Positions 21,101 to 28,988 of a stretch of DNA of 31,592 bases are shown piece by piece. The translations under genes were made by a program, and so were the position numbers. Position 1 is the stretch's first letter. Each line of letters opens with the position of its first letter. Below the pieces are notes generated by a model. That model ran no database searches, was not told the origin of the DNA, and was given only the letters and a program-made list of their open reading frames with translations. Source of the stretch: a virus; the IMG/VR virus record IMGVR_UViG_3300033143_001814, positions 1 to 31,592 of that record; one strand, written 5' to 3'.

Positions 21101-21672
21101 CCAACAATTACTCTCTCTGTTTGTGCTTGTGTTTCGGTTGCCCCTGACTTCTTAGCTTGGTCATAAGCGGCGTCACCTTCAACTGCAAATGCCACTCCAC
21201 CGGAACCAACAGCCTGGCCTAATGCAGCACTTTTTCCTAATGCTCCCGCAGCCGCACCACCGGCATATCCGCCAGCCATTGCCGTTGCCATAAACGGAAT
21301 AGCTTCACCCAGTACTCTACCAGACCACGCTGCTGCCCCTTCATGTGTGGGATTGAATCTTTCTCTTGCACGTTGAATATTAGCTTTGACACCCAACAAC
21401 GACTCTTGCTTACCTGGAATAAGAAATTCTGTAGTGCCAATTAATCCGGCAGCAGTATTCAAAAACCCTCTAAACACACCTTTACTATATTCATCGGCAA
21501 ATGTAGCTACAGCACCTTCTTCAGTATCAATATCCGGCAACCCAAAAGATTTTCCAAACTGAGGAAAAGTCATTTGATTCTTATAATACTTATCGTATAA
21601 TGATCGGGATAATTGGACATCGGATATGTCACTATATTGTGGATATTGGGCCCTAAATTCTTGTATATTCAT
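18103..21672 (-). CDS. Large internal virion / DNA ejection protein (1189 residues)
   Basis: The N-terminus (FRAQYPQYSDISDVQLSRSL, with YDKYY) matches a short motif common at the start of very large phage ejection proteins. Residues about 110-160 contain long Gly/Ala-rich hydrophobic runs (MATAMAGGYAGGAAAGALG) that could insert in a membrane. Residues 330-620 are charged helices. A conserved-looking part near 900-1020 (LRTIVQLATGKRK, FLQSKLSPHAGLAVDLWRG) occurs in big polyvalent phage proteins. No lysozyme or transglycosylase catalytic motif is evident. By position after the fibre and beside a coiled-coil protein, it resembles the T7 gp15/gp16 internal core. Its ATG overlaps the upstream stop by one base. 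Confidence 0.72.
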   Translation of the reverse strand: MNIQEFRAQYPQYSDISDVQLSRSLYDKYYKNQMTFPQFGKSFGLPDIDTEEGAVATFADEYSKGVFRGFLNTAAGLIGTTEFLIPGKQESLLGVKANIQRARERFNPTHEGAAAWSGRVLGEAIPFMATAMAGGYAGGAAAGALGKSAALGQAVGSGGVAFAVEGDAAYDQAKKSGATETQAQTERVIVGSINAYLESLQIRKLIGFHEAGGTTLKGFARNIRNKAWKMIGGDIRNFSGEILKLAVTEGLQEAAQEGVSIGVPAAIRGEYPKLEDGSPDYRTILTQIGEAGIGGAFAGTVLGGGGAFISATPDIAAPTFEEAKATADTIKNSNLSEIEKNILLRELDNNLEMFDEDGYKSQVTTSEEGRAEKRSSKQILRDLKIAQNKARELENKYADEHGGFFKTAALYESSEVAKWDNEALYHTQELAIEHPQVFKNLYGEGRLERTLDELKVMKEEMPERKIYEVPTPQPKIDTGKPFRFAPSELTPAEQFRNKFDEVAVDIEQMRPIEEEEISRERGKRFEEYRNIRDSIEDPRQKVAIAKRIALSGKLKREIAPLQEKFSSDSVLAAFDTIATSTLLTDGEQISATDGLIKLLGDEKGAAQIPAKHELMALQKAGLLSKEAITQILKHRTTAQRVIDGLKDLSFAPWSLLTSFDMSAGGRQGWKVLFTDPKLWLKSVARGYRAFTNEKYYNFIELKRKTNPLYTEAIKRGVEETTIDSATRGEEMFASNMIQKIPGIRASARGFITTVNEMRFGWYFKGKELSEGMGMSAANQKTLATIANDITGRGKLPKSLQKLQEFGLIFFAPKLTAALVRIPTVDLIPSGKEMKLRKYSPARKMLAGTLVKFLGFTLATLYLLDRDDKDKIDVEWNPVSTDFLKVRHGKTRVDITGGYQPLLRTIVQLATGKRKSTESGRVYDVERTEIISRFLQSKLSPHAGLAVDLWRGETFLGKKLKLSPSGVSEQIYERLAPLFIQDVVDAIRFQGLGTAGVIAPLAWHGLGVQTYNPTLTQEVRSYKDRLSRQYFGNTWDELGPEAQKALRAYYPDIGVQEAQAKIDREDYNFIGKILEEADQTGRKVMSQLTVGVRQELEKYVLDVGNIGRKVGADWYLNDSRYKVYQKEIVRLFNKYMPKLVNSTEYKSLSPQEKRAILQEGIDEIKKYARMKLTTEANYSDLRNREQIKRP

Positions 21673-22523
21673 TATTCAATCAGACCACTTAAAGTACCAA
21701 CAGGGCGTCTTAGATAACCAACTAAGTCATGTATAGTGCCGACTTTTTCGGATAGAAACGGAGTAGAATCGGCTTCTCTTAATTTTTTAATCTCTGATAA
21801 AATATACCCTTGTGCTTTTTTATCCGGCCATTGGTCGGCATCAATTGTTTCTTTAACACCATCGGGAGATATGACTTCAAATTTATTTTGTGCTTCCAAA
21901 TTTAACACTGTCTGCGGTAATTGGCTAACTGGAATATTATCTATGCTTAGTCCCAATGGATTATCAACAGTCGGGACACCTGGAGGTGGAGGCGCTTGCC
22001 CTCCGAGATTAAATAAACCCTTTTTACCAGTTGATGTATCAAAGCCAAGCCCCTCTACAGCAGCATCAACACCTTTTGGTGCGTATATAGAATCAAGCCT
22101 AAACAACGCTCTTTCGTATTCACCAGCAGGCATCTCTTCTTTTTTCTTATCAAGAGCGTCTCTGCCAGCAGCATATTCAGCTTTTATACGCAGTCTCTCT
22201 TTCTCCTCTTGTTCAAAATCCATACGAGAAGCTATTTCCATTTTTTCAACTTGCCATTCTCTTGCCCTAGCTTCAGCTTCCAATCCAGCCTGCCTCATTC
22301 TCATCTCATGTGCAAAGTCCTGTTGAGAATTAAGTAGCATTTTCTGCCGTTCCCAGTCCAACGCGGCCTGTCTTGCGGCCTGTTGAGCGGCAATCTGTTG
22401 TGCCCTGGCTTGCTCTCTTTCAGCCCTGGCTCTCTCTTCTTCTGCTCTTTTGCCTTTCCCTATTATAGCACCAGCCTGTGCTGCCGCCTTGGCTGCTCCT
22501 GGTTGCTCTATTCGGATTGCCAC
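21672..22523 (-). CDS. Coiled-coil internal virion protein (283 residues)
   Basis: A GTG start at 22523 follows TTAGGAG. Residues 15-135 are extremely rich in Ala, Glu, Arg and Gln (EEERARAEREQARAQQIAAQ), a long coiled coil; a PPPPGVP hinge lies near 175-185; the C-terminal 90 residues are more globular. Such proteins between fibre and the largest ejection protein in podoviruses are usually ejected or scaffold-like core proteins. The start codon and ribosome site lie within the remains of an HNH gene. Confidence 0.68.
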   Translation of the reverse strand: MAIRIEQPGAAKAAAQAGAIIGKGKRAEEERARAEREQARAQQIAAQQAARQAALDWERQKMLLNSQQDFAHEMRMRQAGLEAEARAREWQVEKMEIASRMDFEQEEKERLRIKAEYAAGRDALDKKKEEMPAGEYERALFRLDSIYAPKGVDAAVEGLGFDTSTGKKGLFNLGGQAPPPPGVPTVDNPLGLSIDNIPVSQLPQTVLNLEAQNKFEVISPDGVKETIDADQWPDKKAQGYILSEIKKLREADSTPFLSEKVGTIHDLVGYLRRPVGTLSGLIE

Positions 22524-22633
22524 GATATATCTCCTAAAGAATGTATTCTTCTATGACAATTAGAACACACGACAATACATTTTTCAATCTCTTTGTCTAA
22601 TTGTTCTTGTGTTTTTGATGACTTATTATGTAG
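22508..22633 (-). pseudogene. 3' remnant of an HNH endonuclease gene
   Basis: In the gap between the fibre gene and the next gene, a minus-strand frame with no ATG encodes KTQEQLDKEIEKCIVVCSNC followed by HRRIHSLGDIS, then ends at TAG 22510-22508. The C-x3-C-x-NCHRR-x-H pattern is the hallmark end of phage HNH endonucleases. The usual N-terminal 70-80 residues are missing and a stop (TAG) lies just upstream. It overlaps the ends of both neighbouring genes, consistent with a deletion scar from a free-standing homing endonuclease. Confidence 0.75.
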
Positions 22634-25600
22634 CTATTAAGCCATGTGCCCTGCATCTGGCTAATAGTTCGTTAAGTCTTAATATTACTGACTCGGCATC
22701 TGTAGAGTCTGCAACCGCCGCACCCTGATTACTTACCACTTGAACATCGTCAACTTTATAAACTCCAGTAACATTTGCATTACCGCCAACATCTAAATAC
22801 TCTGCTGGAGCAGCATCATTAATACCTAAACAACCGGACGCTGAAAAAGTCCAAAATTCTGTTGCTGGTTCAGCCCCTAATTCGTGCCGTTGTAAAAATA
22901 AATTACCTGTAACTTGGTTATCTATTTGAAATTTATATCCGTAATCTGAGGCTGCTCCTTGTTTGAAGAACAGCAGGTCTTCTCTTGTGCCCACACCTTC
23001 AGTAGTAATACTCAAAGGGGAGTCTGCGGAAGACATACCTATACAAACTTGACAGCCGGTTAATTCAAGATAATTGTTTGTATCGTCAAAAGTCAAAAGT
23101 GGCCCGGCAACTTGACCAATTGTTTTTCCATCGGCCATAACAATGTTGTTGCCAAAAGTACAGGTTCCATCAACAGCTATAGAAAGAGCAGTGGCACCTG
23201 GGGTGGTATCGTCTTTAACTCTGGCTATGGTGAAAACACCTGCGGCGCCGTAAAATATAATACCCTTTGCATCAGCAGCAGCATCACTTTCCCAAAAGAA
23301 AAATTCTGGTTGTGCCCCTTCAATAAGTATTCGACTGGGTGCAATATCATTGTCAATATGAAAAGATAAACCAGGCAATTCTACTGCGTTCAAAGTGCCC
23401 GGAGTAGTTGTTCCAAGTCCAAGGTTACACCCTGTTATTTCAAGATAATTATTAGTATCATCAAACGTAAGTAAAGGGCCGGCAGCTTGGCCAATAGTAC
23501 CGCCATTAGCTATTACAAGACCACCAAAAGTCGGGCTTGCATCACTTGAATAATCTTGGCTAACGATTGCAGTGTCTTCTACTGTTAAAGTCTTAGATGC
23601 AGCACTAAAATCAAGCGCTCCAGCATTAGTGGCACAAGCCGTAAGAAGATTAGCGGCAGTATAATTAGCAGCAGTAATAGCTCCAGTAATAGAGGCACTC
23701 GAACTTACAGTAAGAATCCCTGTTATTTCCACTTGGTCGTCAGTATTGTTGAACGTTAATATAGGAGAGTTATCAAAGTATCCTATATGCCCGTTATCTA
23801 CGTCAAATATGACATGGCCGCCACAAACTATGTCACTTGGTACGTCTATAGCTTGATGAAATACGATATCCCCGTCGGCCTCAATCTGAATTGCCTGTGA
23901 TTCAGACACAGAACCGATATATCCACTATCTGGTACGGTGACCCCAGAGGATATTGTAACTCCCTCAGCGATAGAAATAGAACCAGAAGTAACTAACAAT
24001 GCCGCACCTGAACCGTTTTGCACCAATTCCAATAGTGGTTGGTCATCATCAGCATGGTCTTGTACCATATAAACTACCGGGCAATCTGTTGATGCTGCTG
24101 TAAGATTGCGACCAAAAAAGTAAGTTCCAGAAAAGGCATTATTTGAATTTAGCCCAAGATAACACATTCCGGCGTTACCATTGCCGTTCAAAAACTCAGC
24201 TACCATAGCTCCCGCTGAGGTTATTATACTCAAACCGTAATTAGTATCTGTTGTAGCAGCAGATTCTATTTTCAAACCAATGGCGTCTGTATTTTGGTCA
24301 ATCAATAAGGACTGAAATTCTACATCATCTCCTGTTCCCAATCCCAAAGACGTTCTTACAGTGGCCCCTGATTCCCAAGCCAATGTTCCCGCTCCGGTTC
24401 CAACTAAAAATTCACTATCGGCAGAATTAGCCCCAAGAGCGTCTAAATCCTCCAGTAGACCATCAACCGAAAGAGTTCTGCTGGAAGATATATCCCCACC
24501 TCCTGTTAATCCTGTTCCAGCTATAATAGATACAGAAGTATGATTTATATGCTCATTGGCAACGAAATCAGCAAAAGAATCGTGAGACAAAGCATAAATA
24601 TTAGACGGGGCACTTAAAGTTAAATCATTAAATGTTACATCTGCATCCGGACTATAATCCTGACTCACTATTGCATCGTCTTCAACAGTTAATGTTTTGG
24701 ATGCAGCACTGAAATCTAAAGTCCCTGCGTTTGTACCGCAAGCTGTAAGAAGATTTGCTGCTGTGTAGTTGGTTGCACTTAACTTACCTGCTAAAGTTGT
24801 GTCTAAATTACTATCTATTGTTAACCCAGTAACTAACCCCGCACCAGTATTGGTTTGTATTACAACTGTGCCTAACTCATCGTCTCCTGTTCCTTCATGT
24901 ACTCCAAATATAGCAGCAGCATGAGATTGCTCTCCACCACTTTGCTCCCTTTGAAAATGAATAGAACCACCACCTGCCTCATCGGAATGGAGATATGAGC
25001 GACATGCTAATTGAGCCGTAAGACCTGTATTATCAATAAAAGTATGGCCAACAAACTGAAACTCACCAACCCCACCACCGGCACCTGCAAACACTAAAAT
25101 AGCACTGGCGTCTCCAGCCTCATTTGTAGACAGGATATAATTTTTACCAGCGTTACTCCAAAATCTTGATTTGGATACTCCGTCACCAAAATAATGGTTG
25201 TTTCCCGAAGCCACAAGACTGCCGGTAAACGTCCCTCCAGTAAATTGAGGACTATCTCCTGTACCTAATCCTAAACTTGTTCTTACTGTGGCCCCGGACT
25301 CCCAAGCTAAAGTACCTGCACCAGTGCCTACGAGGAACTCGCTATCGGAAGCAACGGCACCTAAAGTATTCAAGTCATCAAGTACATCACCTTGTGCCTG
25401 AAATCCAGTGTGCCCGGAATCGGCAAAAGCCAAATTAGACAGACTGTCATGTGTGGTAACTATTCCGGAAATTATTTCAGAATCCCAGGGAGTGCTGATA
25501 TTTGTAAATGTAGAAGTTTCTTCCGTTTTTACCGTTATCCTGGCAAGTAGCATTGCAAAATCGGAAACAATAGTCGGTAAATTAGCAGGGGCGGCAGCAG

Positions 25601-26828
25601 CAATTGCCTCGGCGTATTTATAATTACCCAATCCATATACTACATGAACGTGACCATCATGACAAATATAAACCCAAAAATTACCGTATTTCTGTGCTCC
25701 TGTTGCTACAAGACCTGTTCCATAGTCGTTGTAATGATGAGTTAAAACGCCTGTTTGAGACGATTGCCACGCACCATCGTTATACCAAAGAGTAAAATCT
25801 GTTTCCGTACTATCGTAGCCAGTACCGGTAAAGACCGGGAAATCTCTTAGTCCTCTCCAGAAAACACCCTCGGTAATAGCTATACCCAAATCCCCTGTTT
25901 CCGATATTTGAAGTCCACTGGAACGATGAAAATGTAAAGTAGCTGCTATAGCCTGGTGTGTTCTTTGGATAACATCGTTTGTGGGTGCTCCACCAGGAAG
26001 CACGTGTAAAGAAGTGCCGTTTCTATACACACGGCCAAGTCCTATTTTATCTGTAAAACTAATATCACTGATAGAAGTGGTGCAAAATATTTGTGGACTT
26101 CCGGATTTATAGTCGACATATATATGATTAGTAGCCTGGTCTGTCAGTCCCTCTGGAGTTTCTTCATCCGTTTGGACATCCGTGTTTTCTTCCCAATCGA
26201 ACATCAAAGTAACACCTGTTCGGCTGTCGGTTGTTTTTATCATCCCTGTTCCGGCAGCAACAGTCAAAGTCCCATCCTCGTTATCTGTAAAATCTCCACC
26301 GGAAATTCTACCGGCAGATTGTATAGTATTCATCCAGTCGTGGACGCTATTGTAGGTAGGAGTACCAAGTTGCCAATCACCCAAGACTAAATCAGCAAAT
26401 TCAGGGGAGTCAGTTGTAGCAATGCCTTGTATTGTATCTACATTGCCAGCTACAACAGGTAAATTGGCCGCAGTAAAACTGGCTATTCCTTTATTGGCTG
26501 CCGTAGCATCTTCACCGGAAATAGTAATACTGCCGGCAGCGTTAGCAATATCAATTCCCTCACCTTCTGATAAAGTTGACAACACTGGAGTAGTTCCTGT
26601 AGAGCCTATCGGTATTTGGCCGTTAGTAGCCACACCAAGAGAAGTTAATAAACCGTCAACAGGGTAGATTAAAGAGTCGTTGGTTAATCCACTTATTGTT
26701 AAATTGATAGTAGTGACACCAGCAAATGTGGGTGTAGACTTTGGGCCAAGTTTAGACGAACCAAGACGGGCTATCGCCTGACGTACAGACACATCGTCTT
26801 TAGGTTTTGGATTACTTACTAACCCCAT
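22626..26828 (-). CDS. Tail fibre / receptor-binding protein, repeat-rich (1400 residues)
   Basis: The sequence is rich in Gly, Thr, Ser, Ala and Asn, with almost no Cys, and is made of short beta-repeat units. The N-terminal 30 residues (NPKPKDDVSVRQAIARLG) resemble virion-attachment peptides. Repeat units include LVGTGAGTLAWESGATVRTS (twice), ANLLTAC.TNAG.LDFSAAS (twice) and GPLLTFDDTNNYLE (twice, with a variant). The C-terminus ends VILRLNELLARCRAHGLIAT, a helical trimer-like end often seen on phage fibres. No intramolecular chaperone peptidase or depolymerase is recognised. It probably binds the host surface. The gene starts directly at the stop of the preceding coiled-coil gene. Confidence 0.8.
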   Translation of the reverse strand: MGLVSNPKPKDDVSVRQAIARLGSSKLGPKSTPTFAGVTTINLTISGLTNDSLIYPVDGLLTSLGVATNGQIPIGSTGTTPVLSTLSEGEGIDIANAAGSITISGEDATAANKGIASFTAANLPVVAGNVDTIQGIATTDSPEFADLVLGDWQLGTPTYNSVHDWMNTIQSAGRISGGDFTDNEDGTLTVAAGTGMIKTTDSRTGVTLMFDWEENTDVQTDEETPEGLTDQATNHIYVDYKSGSPQIFCTTSISDISFTDKIGLGRVYRNGTSLHVLPGGAPTNDVIQRTHQAIAATLHFHRSSGLQISETGDLGIAITEGVFWRGLRDFPVFTGTGYDSTETDFTLWYNDGAWQSSQTGVLTHHYNDYGTGLVATGAQKYGNFWVYICHDGHVHVVYGLGNYKYAEAIAAAAPANLPTIVSDFAMLLARITVKTEETSTFTNISTPWDSEIISGIVTTHDSLSNLAFADSGHTGFQAQGDVLDDLNTLGAVASDSEFLVGTGAGTLAWESGATVRTSLGLGTGDSPQFTGGTFTGSLVASGNNHYFGDGVSKSRFWSNAGKNYILSTNEAGDASAILVFAGAGGGVGEFQFVGHTFIDNTGLTAQLACRSYLHSDEAGGGSIHFQREQSGGEQSHAAAIFGVHEGTGDDELGTVVIQTNTGAGLVTGLTIDSNLDTTLAGKLSATNYTAANLLTACGTNAGTLDFSAASKTLTVEDDAIVSQDYSPDADVTFNDLTLSAPSNIYALSHDSFADFVANEHINHTSVSIIAGTGLTGGGDISSSRTLSVDGLLEDLDALGANSADSEFLVGTGAGTLAWESGATVRTSLGLGTGDDVEFQSLLIDQNTDAIGLKIESAATTDTNYGLSIITSAGAMVAEFLNGNGNAGMCYLGLNSNNAFSGTYFFGRNLTAASTDCPVVYMVQDHADDDQPLLELVQNGSGAALLVTSGSISIAEGVTISSGVTVPDSGYIGSVSESQAIQIEADGDIVFHQAIDVPSDIVCGGHVIFDVDNGHIGYFDNSPILTFNNTDDQVEITGILTVSSSASITGAITAANYTAANLLTACATNAGALDFSAASKTLTVEDTAIVSQDYSSDASPTFGGLVIANGGTIGQAAGPLLTFDDTNNYLEITGCNLGLGTTTPGTLNAVELPGLSFHIDNDIAPSRILIEGAQPEFFFWESDAAADAKGIIFYGAAGVFTIARVKDDTTPGATALSIAVDGTCTFGNNIVMADGKTIGQVAGPLLTFDDTNNYLELTGCQVCIGMSSADSPLSITTEGVGTREDLLFFKQGAASDYGYKFQIDNQVTGNLFLQRHELGAEPATEFWTFSASGCLGINDAAPAEYLDVGGNANVTGVYKVDDVQVVSNQGAAVADSTDAESVILRLNELLARCRAHGLIAT
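23038..23508 (-). repeat. Fibre repeat pair, GPLLTFDDTNNYLE type
   Basis: Two copies (about 23038-23128 and 23421-23508) encode TIGQ.AGPLLTFDDTNNYL and E.TGC, with a looser third version (SPILTFNNTDDQVEITG) near 23730-23790. They are separated by about 300 bases of unrelated beta-type sequence. Confidence 0.75.
23551..24773 (-). repeat. Fibre repeat pair, ANLLTAC type
   Basis: Copies at about 23551-23671 and 24658-24773 encode near-identical stretches (TAANLLTAC.TNAG.LDF, then AASKTLTVED.AIVSQDYS) of about 39 residues. The DNA has diverged mainly at third codon positions. Confidence 0.75.
24328..25349 (-). repeat. Fibre repeat pair, LVGTGAGTLAWESGA type
   Basis: Copies at about 24328-24420 and 25253-25349 encode the same 31 residues (DSEFLVGTGAGTLAWESGAT, then VRTSLGLGTGD) with many synonymous differences, so they are an old duplication kept by selection. 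Confidence 0.8.
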
Positions 26829-27376
26829 TAACGCTGTCCTTGAGCTATCATTGCCTGCATTAGCATGTTATAATCAGGATATGGAGTTTCAACTCTTTCT
26901 ACAAATCCCGCTAAACCCCGCTTTGCTTCCGTAGTTCTTTGTTGTAAAATATCTTCCAGCTTTAATCTTTGAAGTCCCGCTGTTTGTTCTGCCTGAACTG
27001 GAATACTTGCAGCAGTTGTAGTGCCATAGAGACCGGAACTAATCATCTGTTGTGTACCAGCACCGATGGCTCTTGTTTTAGCTCTTTCTATATCGGCAAG
27101 ACCAGCGGCCTTAAAAGCACCACCCTCTTCATATTGAGCTATCTCTTGTCCATAGATACCACGAATCTCTTTTTCTCTTGCAATATTGGCTTCACGAGCA
27201 CCCGTTTCTCTTTTTAGAAAATCTTGATAAAGTGCAGCTAAATTTGCTCTACCACTTTCTGCTTGTGCTTTTGCTATCCTTTCGGCTTCTTTTCTCCTTG
27301 TATACTGAGCAGATTGTTCATAAGAACCAGTTAGTCCTCCTGTTGCTGTAGTATATGTACCTCCTCTAAGCGCCAT
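26828..27376 (-). CDS. Helical virion-associated protein (182 residues)
   Basis: A Gly/Thr-rich N-terminus (MALRGGTYTTATGGLTGSYE) is followed by a long charged helix rich in Ala, Glu, Arg and Lys (about 20-95) and a further helical region with GAGTQQMISSGLYGTTTAAS. It is placed between the beta-propeller gene and the fibre, with one-base TAATG overlaps on both sides. Small internal virion proteins of podoviruses (similar in place to T7 gp14) are an attractive comparison, but no motif proves it. Confidence 0.6.
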   Translation of the reverse strand: MALRGGTYTTATGGLTGSYEQSAQYTRRKEAERIAKAQAESGRANLAALYQDFLKRETGAREANIAREKEIRGIYGQEIAQYEEGGAFKAAGLADIERAKTRAIGAGTQQMISSGLYGTTTAASIPVQAEQTAGLQRLKLEDILQQRTTEAKRGLAGFVERVETPYPDYNMLMQAMIAQGQR

Positions 27377-28986
27377 TATTTTACCTTTCCAGCTTTCTTT
27401 GTGCTATATAATACCCGATTTATGGCCCAAGTCTTAGAGGCTGTAGAGTTATACAATTTCAACCCCATATACGCTCCTCTCATTCTGGGCCTAAGTTTAT
27501 TCTTTCTTCCGGTTCCAGACAGCGTTCCTGTACTCCACGCTGTTGCACCATCTCTAATGTCCTCTAACACTGTTTCGGCATCATCTCCTTTATGCAACTC
27601 ATAAGACACACTATCTGTATCGGAGAAGTCACCATCGGCAGCACCGCCACCTAAATCAAATACTAATTCAGCCAGCTTACCTCGTTCATCTGTTTCACTT
27701 AAAGGTGTAATTGGATAAGTTACATAAGAATCTATTGCCTCCGTTCCAACACCCGTATCATCATCCTTAGCAGTACTTAGAAACTTTCTAATATAGCCGT
27801 CCTTACACCCAATAAGTAAATCGGCATACGTGGTGTCATTAGCATCGTAATAGAATATGGAATAAGGCCCACATTCCTCTGGATAAGACTCTGGATAGAA
27901 TCCCTCTGTTTTGAAACTATAAAAATAATTTGAATTCACCCCGGTTGCCAATACAGTAATGGCAACAACAATTCCATGTCGTTTCTTATCATATCCCATT
28001 GTAATTCTATGTGTCGATGGGTCTGCCGCTTCGTCATTTATAATATCTGGCAACACCATTTCTGTTAGATTTCTGATACCTGAGAAATCAGACTTAATCT
28101 CATATATTCCACCCGACCCCCAGAAGTATAAATTCCTATTGTCATCAAAACACCAACTGTTAGCTCCAAACATTCCTGTTGTATCACTAAGATTGTCAAG
28201 AGACCCACCAGCTACGGGGTCTCCTCGTAAAATCCATATCGTAGAGGCACAACCGAATATTAAATAGTCATCGTGGAATGATATTAAGCTCCTTATAATA
28301 TCCGGGCATTGCCCTGCATCGGCATTATTACCTGCAACAGCACTCATTGGGTCGTCAGTACCATAAGTAAAATTAAATGGATCTGCTACTTTAGACATAT
28401 ACCACTGGTTAGGATACTGAGGATTCCCTGCTAACACTAATCTACCACGATATACACTAACCAAATAAGCTTTGTCGGGCATGTTTGTACTCAAGGCTTG
28501 TGTTTTTCCGTACTCTGTCCAACTATACCAAGTAGGTGGGGTGTTGTCAACAGCAGTTGGTGTACGGGCAGGATCCATGTCACCACCATCTACATTGCTT
28601 TCGGTATCAAACGTCCCACTTGTAGTATAGCCATAAATCTCCGTCTTAGCACCATTAACAAAATCTACTATCATTGTAGCCCCAGAGGTAACTTGCTCAA
28701 GAATATCTCCCCTTGTCGGAGCGGTTGTTAATGCGGCTACAGTTAATTTAGTGTTGATAAAATCAGCTACCTTGAGTTTAGCCCCGTTTGCCACAAATAC
28801 TTTCTGAAAAGCAGATGCCATAGTCAATTGGTCAGAAGTATCTATATCATCAACAGCAAAACCATCATCTGCATCTAATGCTATCATTGTTCCAGCCACG
28901 TCTACATCCTCATAATAAATAAGATTATTACCGGCAGCTACTAATCTTTTATAAGATATTTTATCGGTTAATTCAACATCTGCCAT
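27376..28986 (-). CDS. Tail nozzle-like beta-propeller protein (536 residues)
   Basis: Residues 10-80 start SYKRLVAAGNNLIYYEDV and SDQLTMASAFQKVFVANGAK, and the middle has YRGRLVLAGNPQYPNQWYMS then DPFNF, HDDYLIFG and ASTIWILRGDP, DNRNLYFWGSGGIYEI, a repeated blade pattern typical of propeller-type nozzle proteins (T7 gp12 / P22 gp10 in plan). The C-terminal 80 residues are basic and end KAGKVK. It likely forms the tail tube end and gates DNA release. The N-terminus nearly repeats the C-terminus of the upstream gene, suggesting that a longer ancestral gene has been split. The two are separated by only two bases. Confidence 0.7.
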   Translation of the reverse strand: MADVELTDKISYKRLVAAGNNLIYYEDVDVAGTMIALDADDGFAVDDIDTSDQLTMASAFQKVFVANGAKLKVADFINTKLTVAALTTAPTRGDILEQVTSGATMIVDFVNGAKTEIYGYTTSGTFDTESNVDGGDMDPARTPTAVDNTPPTWYSWTEYGKTQALSTNMPDKAYLVSVYRGRLVLAGNPQYPNQWYMSKVADPFNFTYGTDDPMSAVAGNNADAGQCPDIIRSLISFHDDYLIFGCASTIWILRGDPVAGGSLDNLSDTTGMFGANSWCFDDNRNLYFWGSGGIYEIKSDFSGIRNLTEMVLPDIINDEAADPSTHRITMGYDKKRHGIVVAITVLATGVNSNYFYSFKTEGFYPESYPEECGPYSIFYYDANDTTYADLLIGCKDGYIRKFLSTAKDDDTGVGTEAIDSYVTYPITPLSETDERGKLAELVFDLGGGAADGDFSDTDSVSYELHKGDDAETVLEDIRDGATAWSTGTLSGTGRKNKLRPRMRGAYMGLKLYNSTASKTWAINRVLYSTKKAGKVK

Positions 28987-28988
28987 TG

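Noticed and set aside
21736-22326. 196-residue plus-strand frame
   Set aside because: It is the antisense of the coiled-coil gene and has the Ser/Ala-rich composition expected of such a shadow.
22626-26828. Diversity-generating retroelement target in the fibre
   Set aside because: Repeats inside the fibre are old and synonymous-diverged; no adenine-biased variable repeat, template repeat or reverse transcriptase is seen.
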